Of a DNA stretch of 56,804 nt, positions 33,194 to 41,435 are shown in pieces. The first letter of the stretch is position 1, and every line of letters begins with the position of its first letter. Origin of the DNA: Actinomycetota bacterium (lineage in GTDB: Bacteria; Actinomycetota; Actinomycetes; Streptosporangiales; Streptosporangiaceae); NCBI GenBank assembly GCA_027314595.1, contig DAHVAN010000462.1, forward strand, positions 1 through 56,804, read 5' to 3'. Below the pieces are notes generated by a model. It saw only the letters and a program-made list of their open reading frames with translations, made no database searches and was not told the origin of the DNA. Made by a program: the position numbers and the translations under genes.

Positions 33194-34015
33194 ATGTGCG
33201 GCCGATTCGTTTCCGCGCGAAAGCGGCTCGAACTCCTCGAGGAGTTCGCCGTCGAGCGTGACCGCGTGGCCGAAGACCGCGACCCCGACTACAACGTTGC
33301 CCCGACGAAGCGCATCTATGCGGTGCTTTCCTCCGCCAGGGGGGAATCGGGGGTCGGGCAGTCCCCCCATCCGGAAGGGAAGCCGTCCCTCAGGGGACAA
33401 GCGCAGCGTCAGCTCCGGCTGGTCCGCTGGGGGCTGGTGCCTTCCTGGGCGAAGAGCATTTCCGGCGGCGCCCGGATGATCAACGCCCGTGCCGAGACCG
33501 TCGCGGTGAAGCCCGCGTTCCGCAGCGCGTTCACCCGGCGGCGCTGCATCATCCCAGCCGACGGCTACTACGAGTGGCAGGCCGCCGGAAAGGCGAAGAA
33601 GCCTTTTTACATCTACCGAACGGACGGAGGAATCCTCGCTTTCGCCGGCATCTACGAGCTGTGGCGGGACGAGGCGGTGCCTGACGACCACGAGGGGGCC
33701 TGGTACTGGTCGGCGGCGATCATCACTACCGACGCGACTGACGACATTGGCAAGATCCACGACCGGACTCCGATGGTGATAGCGCCGGAAAGCTGGGCGG
33801 ACTGGCTTGACCCGGCCAATAACGACAAGGAACTGCTACTGGCGACAATGCTGCCCGCCACGGCCTCGGCGGGCGGACTGACGTCGCACCCTGTTTCAAC
33901 GGCCGTCAACTCCGTACGGAACAACGGGCCGGGCCTCGTCGAACCCTTCGTCGACGATGGATCCCCGGCCCAGGGGTCGGGTTCCGGCGAAGGGGAGCGG
34001 CCCCCCCTGTTCTGA
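33194..34015 (+). CDS. SRAP-family (HMCES/YedK) abasic-site DNA-crosslinking protein
   Basis: 273 residues. The catalytic Cys2 follows the initiator Met (MCGRF) and forms a thiazolidine link with abasic sites in single-stranded DNA. Also visible: YNVAPT, VRWGLVPSWA, the conserved MINARAET, IIPADGYYEW (catalytic Glu) and the His in HDRTPMV. About 20 residues between YAVLSSAR and RLVRWGLVP are extra relative to family members and are encoded by a GC-rich palindromic repeat; a second copy ends the gene. Divergent from aroA, as in mycobacteria. No separate ribosome-binding site is evident beyond GTCAGGT. Confidence 0.9.
   Translation: MCGRFVSARKRLELLEEFAVERDRVAEDRDPDYNVAPTKRIYAVLSSARGESGVGQSPHPEGKPSLRGQAQRQLRLVRWGLVPSWAKSISGGARMINARAETVAVKPAFRSAFTRRRCIIPADGYYEWQAAGKAKKPFYIYRTDGGILAFAGIYELWRDEAVPDDHEGAWYWSAAIITTDATDDIGKIHDRTPMVIAPESWADWLDPANNDKELLLATMLPATASAGGLTSHPVSTAVNSVRNNGPGLVEPFVDDGSPAQGSGSGEGERPPLF
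33349..33368. repeat. GC-rich palindromic repeat inside the SRAP gene
   Basis: GGGGG-TCGGGCAGT-CCCCCC. The reverse complement centre GGGGGGACTGCCCGACCCCC shares the CTGCCCG core with copies at 41371 and 48288. It encodes the extra residues of the SRAP protein. Confidence 0.6.
33992..34007. repeat. GC-rich palindromic repeat at the SRAP gene 3' end
   Basis: GGGGAGCGGCCCCCCC, the same GGGGGAGCGRCCCCCC style as the copy at 48255-48270. It lies in the last codons of the gene. Confidence 0.5.
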
Positions 34016-34086
34016 GCCCGCAGCGCCTGGCGGCGCGGTATCTGCCGTGCGCTCAGGCGCCGCGGACAAGGAGGCGAGGACTTCCT

Positions 34087-34428
34087 ATGGAAATCGGCGT
34101 TGCCCGCAAGCGCCTAGAGGAAATGCGAGACGAACTCGACCGGACGGTCACGGTACTCATGAGTGAACATCCGCTGGCCCGGGGCGGGTCCGCGGAGGCG
34201 GGCGACGCTGGCGCGAATCTGACTGAGGCGGACCGCAACGAGGCGGCGGTGCAGGCGGCGCTCGCACAGCGGGGCGAGGTGCTCGCGGCTCTTGTCCGTG
34301 TGGACGACGGGACCTACGGGCGGTGCGTGGACTGCAGCAACCAGGTGCCTGAACCCCGGCTCGAGGCCCGTCCGGCCACTTCGCGGTGCGTGCCGTGCCA
34401 GTCCAAGCGCGACCGCCGCAGACGCTAG
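34087..34428 (+). CDS. DksA/TraR-type zinc-finger protein
   Basis: 113 residues. A helical N-terminus (ARKRLEEMRDELDRTVTVL) is followed by a C4 zinc finger: CVDCSNQVPEPRLEARPATS then RCVPCQ. Actinobacterial members may bind RNA polymerase or DNA; a DksA-like secondary-channel role needs acidic tip residues, which are not clear here. GGAGG in the preceding AAGGAGGCGAG is a good ribosome-binding site. Its last four bases overlap the convergent methyltransferase gene. Confidence 0.78.
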   Translation: MEIGVARKRLEEMRDELDRTVTVLMSEHPLARGGSAEAGDAGANLTEADRNEAAVQAALAQRGEVLAALVRVDDGTYGRCVDCSNQVPEPRLEARPATSRCVPCQSKRDRRRR

Positions 34429-35183
34429 CTACCCCCTCGGCCGCGCCGGGCGCTGACGATCAGCTGCGCTCCGATCGAGTCGTCGCTGCGCGCGCTCAGC
34501 TCGGCCGCGACGAGGCTGCGGAAGCTTCCGGGGTTGCGGGCGAGCAGGTAGCTGACCGTCTTCGGCGAGAACACCGTGCGCGGGCGGATCCAGCTCACTT
34601 CCAGGCCGCTTCCGGTGAACAGCTCGAGCAGCTGTTCGGAACCGTAGCAGCGGGTGATGGTGCCGTCGGGCCACGGGACCAGGACCACGTCCGCGTTCGG
34701 CACGTCGACCAGGTGCGGCCAGTGGTGCTGCTCGGCGAGTACCGCCATGCCGAACGTAAGAGAGTCCACGCAGGCAAGCACGCTGCCGCCGGGGCGGAGC
34801 ACGCGCGCGATCTCGCCGACGACGGTCTCCGCCGCGAGCTGCCTTGACAGCGTGCGGTCCTCGGCGATCACGCCGTCGGCACAGCCGTCGGCGAGGAACT
34901 CGAGCCCGCTGGCGTCGGCGGCGACCGTCCTGAGCCGCCCGGCCGGCTGGCGCTGGGCGGCGGCCCGCGGCCGTTCCCCGGCGCCGATCACCCGCAGCAC
35001 GGTGTGACCGGCGCAGCAGGCTACTTCGGCGGCCCGTGCGGCGGGCCCCGACATGTCCACGAGGAACCCGGGCTGGCCCGGTAGCCACGCGGTGAGCTGG
35101 GCGCGCGCGACCGCCGCGTAAAAACGCGAGTAGCGCTCCGCGGCAGGACCGGTGTCCTGCACGGCACTGGCGCTTGCCTGCAC
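34425..35183 (-). CDS. Class I SAM-dependent methyltransferase-like protein
   Basis: 252 residues. The glycine-rich SAM motif is degenerate (FLVDMSGPAARAAEVACCAG), but LEFLADGCADGVIAEDRTLS, EIARVLRPGGSVLACVDSL and the late YLLARNPG strand fit a Rossmann methyltransferase. Substrate unknown; loss of the GxGxG motif leaves activity in doubt. GTG 35183 is chosen because AGGAG lies eight bases upstream. It lies divergently next to the sigR promoter region. Confidence 0.65.
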   Translation of the reverse strand: MQASASAVQDTGPAAERYSRFYAAVARAQLTAWLPGQPGFLVDMSGPAARAAEVACCAGHTVLRVIGAGERPRAAAQRQPAGRLRTVAADASGLEFLADGCADGVIAEDRTLSRQLAAETVVGEIARVLRPGGSVLACVDSLTFGMAVLAEQHHWPHLVDVPNADVVLVPWPDGTITRCYGSEQLLELFTGSGLEVSWIRPRTVFSPKTVSYLLARNPGSFRSLVAAELSARSDDSIGAQLIVSARRGRGGS

Positions 35184-35305
35184 GGCGTTTACTCCTGGCC
35201 GGGCGCCCGCTCGCGGGGCATCCTTGGGTGTTACCTTTCCCTCCCCCCGGGCGTTCCATCCCTGGCGAGCCGGGGAATGAACGCAGAACGCGCCCGGCCG
35301 GCCCT

Positions 35306-35331
35306 GGAATTGCCTGGCACCCGGCGGTGTT
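35306..35331 (+). promoter_or_regulatory. SigR-type promoter upstream of sigR
   Basis: GGAAT (35306-35310), 18-base spacer, GTT (35329-35331): the SigR/SigH consensus with consensus spacing. The expected start of transcription (35338-35341) coincides with an in-frame ATG at 35341, 57 codons before the main sigR start. Confidence 0.7.
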
Positions 35332-35511
35332 GAACGCGGCATGGCTGTTGCCCCAGCGCCGCGCATGCCGGGCGGCACGATCTTCGCCGGCCGCCCGCGG
35401 TCACGCCGGCCGTATGCCGTCAGGGCCGGGCAGGTATCCTCTTACGGTCTTCCCGCGCAGCGCCTCCTGGCGCCGCCCGGCGGCCAACGCGACCGTGAGG
35501 AGGTGAGTCCC

Positions 35512-36150
35512 GTGCCAGAGACGCTCCAGGAGCGCGGCGAGCGGTTCGAGGCGGACGTCATGCCCTACCTGGACCAGCTTTACTCCGCCGCTCTCCGCAT
35601 GACGCGGAACCCGGCCGACGCCGAGGACCTGGTGCAGGAGACCTTCGCCAAGGCATACGCGTCCTTCCATCAGTTCCAGCAGGGGACGAACCTCAAGGCC
35701 TGGCTGTTCCGGATCCTGACGAACACGTTCATCAACACATACCGCAAGCGGCAGCGCGAGCCCCAGCGGTCAGGCTCTGATGAGGTTGAGGACTGGCAGC
35801 TCGCCCGCGCGGCCTCGCACACCTCTGGCGGCCTGAAGTCGGCCGAGGCCGAAGCGCTGGAAAGGCTTCCTGACTCCGACATCAAGACGGCGCTGCAGAG
35901 CCTGCCCGAGGAGTTCAGGATCGCGGTCTACCTGGCGGACGTGGAAGGGTTCGCGTACAAGGAAATCGCCGACATCATGGGGACGCCGATAGGCACCGTG
36001 ATGTCACGGCTCCACCGCGGCCGTCGCCAGCTGCGGGAGCTGCTCCAGGACTACGCGCAAGAGCGCGGTCTGGTTCGGGCGCAGGCTGCCGGCGCTCACG
36101 TGGGGGGCGCTCAGGCCGAGGCCGCTGGGGCCGAGGAGGGCACGTCATGA
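35512..36150 (+). CDS. sigR: ECF sigma factor SigR (thiol-oxidative stress)
   Basis: 212 residues. Region 2 carries [37 protein letters not shown] and [20 protein letters not shown]; region 4 carries [20 protein letters not shown] and [20 protein letters not shown]. These match SigR/SigH. GTG 35512 follows GAGGAGG at eight bases. The frame stays open upstream to ATG 35341, so an isoform with 57 extra residues is possible, as for the unstable SigR' of Streptomyces. rsrA follows with a 4-base overlap (ATGA). Confidence 0.93.
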   Translation: MPETLQERGERFEADVMPYLDQLYSAALRMTRNPADAEDLVQETFAKAYASFHQFQQGTNLKAWLFRILTNTFINTYRKRQREPQRSGSDEVEDWQLARAASHTSGGLKSAEAEALERLPDSDIKTALQSLPEEFRIAVYLADVEGFAYKEIADIMGTPIGTVMSRLHRGRRQLRELLQDYAQERGLVRAQAAGAHVGGAQAEAAGAEEGTS

Positions 36151-36419
36151 GCTGCGGGAACCCACACGACGTACCCTGTAGCGAGGTACTGGACCGGATC
36201 TACTGGTACCTGGACGGGGAGATGTCAGCCCGCGACTGCGAAAGCATCAGGCAGCACCTGGACGAGTGCGGGCCGTGCTTGCGGGAGTTCGGCCTCGAAG
36301 AGGCGGTCAAGCGTTTGGTCGCAAAGCATTGCGGCTGCGATCCAGTGCCGGATGAACTGCGCAGCAAAGTGCTGGTGCGGATCAGGCAGGTTCAAGCCGA
36401 GATTGAAGTTGCCGAGTAA
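36147..36419 (+). CDS. rsrA: Redox-sensing zinc anti-sigma factor RsrA
   Basis: 90 residues. It has the ZAS motif His37-x3-Cys41-x2-Cys44 (HLDECGPC) plus Cys11 (DVPCSEV), the same numbering as the redox-active Cys set of Streptomyces RsrA. Reduced, zinc-bound protein holds SigR; disulfide formation and zinc loss release it. Extra Cys residues occur at 3, 62 and 64 (KHCGCD). Start overlaps the sigR stop, giving equimolar expression. Confidence 0.93.
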   Translation: MSCGNPHDVPCSEVLDRIYWYLDGEMSARDCESIRQHLDECGPCLREFGLEEAVKRLVAKHCGCDPVPDELRSKVLVRIRQVQAEIEVAE

Positions 36420-36675
36420 CTCCGAGTAGTCGCCGCTGACCGCAGCGGGGCGGGGGCCGGCGTCCTTGGGGGGATTCGGGCTCGCGGTTAACCGGCGGGC
36501 AGCGAATTACGCCGATCGCCTTGCGGGGGTACCGCGCGTTGCATAGCGTAATCGTGTGTTTGCAGTCCGTTCCCGATCCGCTTTGGGTCTGCGAGAATTG
36601 GCGTGCTCACGTTATCCTGTCATGGACGGCATGCCGAGAGCTGCCGTGGGCATTTACGTGAGGGAGGACATCCCA

Positions 36676-36768
36676 ATGCGGGCACCCGGCAAGCCGGACG
36701 TGATCACGGCCCGGTCGGCAACACGGTGCATGGCCGTCGTGGTCGTGTTCGGAGTCTCCTGGGGGTAG
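36676..36768 (+). CDS. 30-residue small ORF with a strong ribosome-binding site
   Basis: ATG 36676, stop TAG 36766-36768. GGGAGG (36662-36667) lies eight bases upstream, better than most genes here. The product begins MRAPGKPDVITARSATRC and ends in a hydrophobic MAVVVVFGVSWG, so it may be a membrane-associated or leader peptide. It ends 53 bases before the HD-GYP gene. I do not recognise a family. Confidence 0.5.
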   Translation: MRAPGKPDVITARSATRCMAVVVVFGVSWG

Positions 36769-36821
36769 CGACGGCGAACGGAGCGATTCGGGTCAACTGG
36801 CGCTGGCTGCGAGGGGGCAGC

Positions 36822-38288
36822 GTGGGCAAGCTTTCGCGCATCGCGTGGCTCTACATCGGCTCGGTGGTAGCCGCTGCCGCTTTCGCGGTCGTCCGGGGTC
36901 CGTTCTCCGGCATCCAGTGGGATCAGGTCGTGGCGCTGGGCCTGCTGCTCGTCGCCTGCGAATCGACCGCCACGCTGCTGAACTCGCGCTGCCTTGCCTG
37001 GTCCGCGAACACCACCGCGAGCCTTGCCTCGGTGATCCTGGTCGGGCCTGTCGGCGCCGCGATCGTCGGGTCCTTCACGCTGCTCGGGATCCGCCGCAGC
37101 CCCTCGCTCACGCAGCGCCTTTTCAACACGGGCATGTTCACGCTCAGCGCCTACCTCGCCGGGAAGACATACCTGCTGTCCGGCGGCCCCGTGGGGACGC
37201 CGCAGCCTAGTTCCTTCCCCGGCGTCATCGGGCCGTTCGCCTGCGCCGTGCTCGTGCACGTGACGGTCAATTTCTCGCTGGTGGCAGGCGTGCTCTGGCT
37301 CACGGGGGAGCCCGGTTCCGCGGCCGGCAAGGTGGCACTGGACTTCAAGCTGTGGGTCACCGACATCGGCTACGCGGCGTTCGGCGTGCTCATCGCCGCC
37401 CTGTGGAGCGTGCTCGGGCCGTTCACGCCGGTCCTTGTGGTCATACCGCTGCTTGCCGCCCGCTGGGCGGTGGCGCAGTTCGCCGCGCAGCAGCGTGCCT
37501 ACGAGGCCACCGTGAGCGCGCTGTGCCAGGCCGTCGAAACCAAGGATCTCTATACCCGGGGCCATAGCGAGCGGGTTTCGCGCGGATCGGTGATGATCGC
37601 CCGCGAGATCGGCATGCGCGAGGACCGGGTCGAGGCCATCAGGTACGCGGGCATGCTGCACGACGTGGGCAAGCTCGGCGTGCCGACGTCGGTGCTGCAG
37701 AAGAACGGTTCGCTTACCGACGATGAGTACGCGGCCATCCAGTTGCACCCGATGCGGGGGCTCGACATCGTGCGGGAGATCGGCTTCCTCGACGAGGCGC
37801 TGGCCGGGATCATGCACCACCACGAGCGCATCGACGGCAGGGGCTACCCGATGGGCCTGGCCGGCGATGAGATCCCCGAGTTCGCCCGGGTGCTCGCGGT
37901 GGCGGACGCGTTCGACGCGATGACATCGGACCGGTCCTACCGCGGAGCACGTCCCGTTCCCGATGCCGTGGCCGAGCTGCGCAAGTGGGCTGGCACCCAG
38001 TTCGACCCAGCCTTCGTCGACGCCTTCGTCACGGCGATCGACCGGGACGGCTGGCAGGTGCCGGAAGGGGCGCCGGCCGACGCGGAGCATGCCACTGCCG
38101 CCGACGTCCTGTCCGCGGGTGTGCTGTCCATCGTGGGTCGCAGCGGCAGCACCCCGAACGGCACCGGCATGAACGGCAACGGTCACAACGGCAACGGCCG
38201 CAACGGCAGCGGCCGCAGCGGCACCGTCGCCCCGGCTGGCGAGCTTGACGATCCCACGGGACCGTTGCGCGCCATCGAAAGCCTCTGA
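36822..38288 (+). CDS. Membrane HD-GYP-type phosphodiesterase
   Basis: 488 residues. The N-terminal half (about 1-215) has roughly seven membrane helices (MASE-like sensor). The C-terminal half is an HD-GYP domain: RGHSERVSRGS, His280-Asp281 in MLHDVGKLGV, HHHERIDGRGYPMGLAG (from His332) and ADAFDAMTSDRSYR. HD-GYP enzymes cleave cyclic di-GMP. The tail is a Gly/Asn repeat (NGNGHNGNGRNGSG). GTG 36822 follows GAGGGGG closely. Its TGA overlaps the ATG of the next HD gene (TGATG). Confidence 0.85.
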   Translation: MGKLSRIAWLYIGSVVAAAAFAVVRGPFSGIQWDQVVALGLLLVACESTATLLNSRCLAWSANTTASLASVILVGPVGAAIVGSFTLLGIRRSPSLTQRLFNTGMFTLSAYLAGKTYLLSGGPVGTPQPSSFPGVIGPFACAVLVHVTVNFSLVAGVLWLTGEPGSAAGKVALDFKLWVTDIGYAAFGVLIAALWSVLGPFTPVLVVIPLLAARWAVAQFAAQQRAYEATVSALCQAVETKDLYTRGHSERVSRGSVMIAREIGMREDRVEAIRYAGMLHDVGKLGVPTSVLQKNGSLTDDEYAAIQLHPMRGLDIVREIGFLDEALAGIMHHHERIDGRGYPMGLAGDEIPEFARVLAVADAFDAMTSDRSYRGARPVPDAVAELRKWAGTQFDPAFVDAFVTAIDRDGWQVPEGAPADAEHATAADVLSAGVLSIVGRSGSTPNGTGMNGNGHNGNGRNGSGRSGTVAPAGELDDPTGPLRAIESL

Positions 38289-39580
38289 TGTCCGCGGCCG
38301 CGCGACGGCACGAGCCGCGAGGCTTCCCCTGGCAGGTCCTGGATTCGGGCCAGTCGCTCCTGGTCATCTTCGCGGGCGTCCTGCTCATCGCCGCCGTCGC
38401 GCAGACGGCGGCGGCCGGCGTCGACCACATCCGCGCGGCGCTGGCGTTCGGCGGGCTGATCGCGTTCGGCGAGTTGCTCCGGCTGAACCTGCCAGGCGAC
38501 CGTGAGGCCGCGCCCATCGCGACCGCGGGCGCGCTGGCGTACGCCCTGCTCATCCGCGTCGGAGAGGCCCCGGCCAGGCACAGCCCCGAGCAGGTTGTCG
38601 CCGTGGCGGCCATCGGAATGCTCGTCGGCGCGCTGCCGCACCTGGCGGTGGGCAGGCCCGCGCGGCTGTCGGGCATGGCCGCGCGGCTGGTGGCGGTGGC
38701 GGTGGCGGCCGGCGTGTTCCGGCTGCTCGAGAACCAATCGCTGATCGGGAGCCGCTGGTGGTCCCAGCTGCCGGTGATGCTTTCGCTGGTGATCGTGGCC
38801 TGGCTGGTCGAGGCCGTGATCGCGGCCCTCATCCGGACGGACGCCCTGCGCGGCAGGTTCGGCGTGACGCTGCTCGACGAGCTGCACGTGCAGCTGCCGC
38901 TGGGCGCGGCGGTCGGCGCGTCCGCGCTGCTGATCTCCTTCGCCGCCGAGGTCATGGGGCTGGCCGCGGTCGCGGTCTTCACCGCGCCGCTGCTGGTGAC
39001 CCAGGTCGCGCTGCGCCGGTACACCGGGATCCGCGCGACCTACCTGCAGACCGTCCGCGCGCTCGCGCGGGTGACCGAGATCGGCGGCTATGTGGAGATC
39101 GGGCACTCGGCCCGGGTCGCGAAGCTGTCGGTCTCGATCGGGCGTGAACTCGGGATGCCCGAGCCCGCGCTGCTCGAGCTCGAGTACGCCGCGCTCATGC
39201 ACGACATCGGCCAGCTGTCGCTGCGCGACCCGATCCCTGGCGGCGCGACCGTGCTGGTCGTCAGGGAAGAACAGCGGCGGATCGCCGAATACGGCGCCGA
39301 GGTCATCCAGCAGGCACGGGTCCTCGACTCGGTGGCCGACATCGTCCGGCGGCAGAGCGACCCCTGCCGGCCGGCGGACCGGGCCGAAGAGCCCCCGCTG
39401 AGCAGCCGCATCATCCGCGCGGCCAACGCGTTCGACGACCTGGTGGGCAGCTCCGTCGAGCCAAGCAGGGCCGCCGCCGCCGTGCAGCGGCTGCGGCTCG
39501 ACACCGCGTCCGAATATGATCCGCAGGTGGTCGAGGCGCTCAGCAGGCTGGTGAGCAGGCGGTCGGTACTCGGACCCTGA
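38288..39580 (+). CDS. Membrane protein with a degenerate HD domain
   Basis: 430 residues with the same plan as its upstream neighbour: about seven membrane helices, then an HD domain with GHSARVAKLSVSIGRELG and MHDIGQLSLRDP. The GYP motif is absent (REEQRRIAEYGAEVI in its place) and later His ligands are missing, so c-di-GMP hydrolysis is doubtful. Translationally coupled to the preceding HD-GYP gene. It may be a regulatory partner or heterodimer half; this is inference. Confidence 0.75.
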   Translation: MSAAARRHEPRGFPWQVLDSGQSLLVIFAGVLLIAAVAQTAAAGVDHIRAALAFGGLIAFGELLRLNLPGDREAAPIATAGALAYALLIRVGEAPARHSPEQVVAVAAIGMLVGALPHLAVGRPARLSGMAARLVAVAVAAGVFRLLENQSLIGSRWWSQLPVMLSLVIVAWLVEAVIAALIRTDALRGRFGVTLLDELHVQLPLGAAVGASALLISFAAEVMGLAAVAVFTAPLLVTQVALRRYTGIRATYLQTVRALARVTEIGGYVEIGHSARVAKLSVSIGRELGMPEPALLELEYAALMHDIGQLSLRDPIPGGATVLVVREEQRRIAEYGAEVIQQARVLDSVADIVRRQSDPCRPADRAEEPPLSSRIIRAANAFDDLVGSSVEPSRAAAAVQRLRLDTASEYDPQVVEALSRLVSRRSVLGP

Positions 39581-39625
39581 GCGGGGACCCTGAACGGGCC
39601 CGGGCGCCGCGCATGGCGCGGCCGG

Positions 39626-41290
39626 TCACACGCCCGTGGTGGAGCGGGGGTAGGCGGCGCCGACGTCGGTGATCACGTTGACCAGGTACGGGACGCCGGA
39701 GGCGAACGCCCTGCGCAGCGCGGGGCCGATCTGCCCTGGCGCGGTGACCAGTTCGCCCGCGCCGCCGAGGGCGCGGACCACCTCGTCGTAACGGGTGCCA
39801 GGCCGCAGGTCGGCGGCGACGTCGTAACCGTAGACCGCCTGCATCGGCCCCTTCTCCAGTCCCCAGGCGCCGTTGTTGCCGCAGACGATCACGACAGGCA
39901 GGTTGTGCCGCACCAGGGTGTCCGCGTCCATCAGCGAAAGCCCCGCCGCGCCGTCGCCGAGCAGCAGCACGACCTGGGCCGACGGGTGTGCAAGCCGTGC
40001 CGCGGCCGCGTAGCCGAGGCCTGTGCCCAGACATCCGAACGGACCGGGGTCCAGCCACCTGCCGGGCTTGCCAGGCTCCACGAGGCGGCCGGCGAAGGAC
40101 ACGAAGTCTCCGCCGTCGCCGATGACCACCGCGTCGTCGTCAAGCGCCCTGAGCAGTTCGCCGTAGACCCGCACCGGGTGCACCGGCTCGGCCTCGCTCG
40201 CCAGCAGCGGCGCGTCCGCCGCCACGGCGGCGTCCGCGGCGTCCCGCAGCCGCGCCAGCCAGCCCGAGCCGGCGCCCGGCCGGGCCTGCGCGGCGAGCGC
40301 GGTGAAGAAGGCCGCGAGGTCGCCCGCCGCTGTGCCCGCCAGCGGGCAGTGTGCCGCGAGCACGCCAGCGGCGTCGGCGACGTGCGCCACCTTGGCGGGC
40401 TCGGTCTTCGGGCCGAATGACCCGTAGCGCAGCCGGAAGTCCAGCGGCGCCCCCGCCACGATCACCAGGTCCGCCTCGCCGAAGGCGATCGACCTGGCGC
40501 GGGTGACCAGCAGTTCGTGCCCGCGCGGCAGCACGCCGCGCGCCTGGCCGTTCGCGATCACGGGCAGCCGCAGCGCCTCGGCGGCCTGCCGGGCGGCGTC
40601 CTCCGCGCGGCCGAGCCACACGTCGGAGCCGAGCACGAGCACCGGCCGCCGCGCCGCGGCGAGCAGCTGAGCGATCCGGCCGACGTCCCCGGGGTCGGGC
40701 GGGGCGGCCGGGACCCCAGGAACCCCAGGGACCCCAGGGATGCCGGGCGCGCCGGGCGGCAGTTCCGCCTCGGCCTGGTTGTAGATCGTCTCGAGCGGGA
40801 AGTCGCAGAACACCGGCCCGCGGTGCGGGGTAAGCGCGATCCGGAAGGCCTCGTCAACCGACTCGGCCACCCGCGGCGTGTCATGCTCGGTCCAGGCGCG
40901 CTTGGTCACCGGGGCGAGCAGCGGCACGTGGTCCATCTCCTGCAGCGCGCCCTGGCCCCACAGGTAGTCGGGGGCGCGCCCGCCGAGCACGACAACCGGG
41001 GCGCCGTTGAACCAGGCGGAGGTGACCGCGCTGACGCTGTTGGTGACGCCCGGGCCCGCGGTGACGACCGCGAGGCCGGGAGCGCGGGTCAGCCTCGCCG
41101 TGCCTTCGGCCGCGAACACCGCGGTCTGCTCGTGCCGCACGTCCACCAGGCGCATCGGCGGCTCGGCCTTGACGGCAGCGTCGTACAGCGGGAACACGTG
41201 GCCGCCCGACAGCGTGAACATGGCGGTCACGCCGTGCCGTTGCGCCACCGCGACGGCGAGCGCGCCGCCATGTCCTGATATCCGCGTCAT
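39626..41290 (-). CDS. ilvG: Acetolactate synthase-like TPP-dependent enzyme (IlvG/Rv1820 type)
   Basis: 554 residues. N-terminal pyrimidine-binding domain with the catalytic Glu in DVRHEQTAVFAAEG; central FAD-like domain; C-terminal pyrophosphate domain with LLLGDGAAGLSLMD and VCGNNGAWGLEKGPM. It resembles the catalytic-only acetolactate synthase paralogue IlvG (Rv1820) rather than IlvB: no small subunit gene is near. A Pro-Gly-Val linker (GIPGVPGVPGVP) joins two domains and is a local tandem repeat. True substrate uncertain. Confidence 0.78.
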   Translation of the reverse strand: MTRISGHGGALAVAVAQRHGVTAMFTLSGGHVFPLYDAAVKAEPPMRLVDVRHEQTAVFAAEGTARLTRAPGLAVVTAGPGVTNSVSAVTSAWFNGAPVVVLGGRAPDYLWGQGALQEMDHVPLLAPVTKRAWTEHDTPRVAESVDEAFRIALTPHRGPVFCDFPLETIYNQAEAELPPGAPGIPGVPGVPGVPAAPPDPGDVGRIAQLLAAARRPVLVLGSDVWLGRAEDAARQAAEALRLPVIANGQARGVLPRGHELLVTRARSIAFGEADLVIVAGAPLDFRLRYGSFGPKTEPAKVAHVADAAGVLAAHCPLAGTAAGDLAAFFTALAAQARPGAGSGWLARLRDAADAAVAADAPLLASEAEPVHPVRVYGELLRALDDDAVVIGDGGDFVSFAGRLVEPGKPGRWLDPGPFGCLGTGLGYAAAARLAHPSAQVVLLLGDGAAGLSLMDADTLVRHNLPVVIVCGNNGAWGLEKGPMQAVYGYDVAADLRPGTRYDEVVRALGGAGELVTAPGQIGPALRRAFASGVPYLVNVITDVGAAYPRSTTGV

Positions 41291-41370
41291 GCTCGCTGAC
41301 GCTATCAGCAGGTGCGTGTCCGGGCGATGCTAGCCCGGGCGCGGGGACGCCACCCGGAGTCCTTCCGGTA

Positions 41371-41394
41371 GGGGGGGCGGCTGCCCGCCCCCCC
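41371..41394. repeat. GC-rich palindromic repeat between symporter and IlvG-like genes
   Basis: GGGGGGGCGG (41371-41380), CTGC, CCGCCCCCCC (41385-41394): 10 bp perfect. It may act as the symporter-gene terminator. Shares the CTGCCCG core with copies at 33349 and 48288. Confidence 0.65.
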
Positions 41395-41435
41395 ATACCT
41401 CCGCGGTCACCACCGCTCGTTCTGGATTAGTGAAT

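Noticed and set aside
38170-38230. Short AACGGC/AACGGT repeats at the end of the HD-GYP gene as a possible CRISPR or regulatory repeat
   Set aside because: They are in-frame codon repeats for Asn-Gly/Gly-rich residues with no spacer structure.
40680-40760. Repeat CCCCAGGAACCCCAGGGACC as a mobile or regulatory repeat
   Set aside because: It is an in-frame tandem codon repeat for the Gly-x-Pro-Gly-Val linker of the IlvG-like enzyme.
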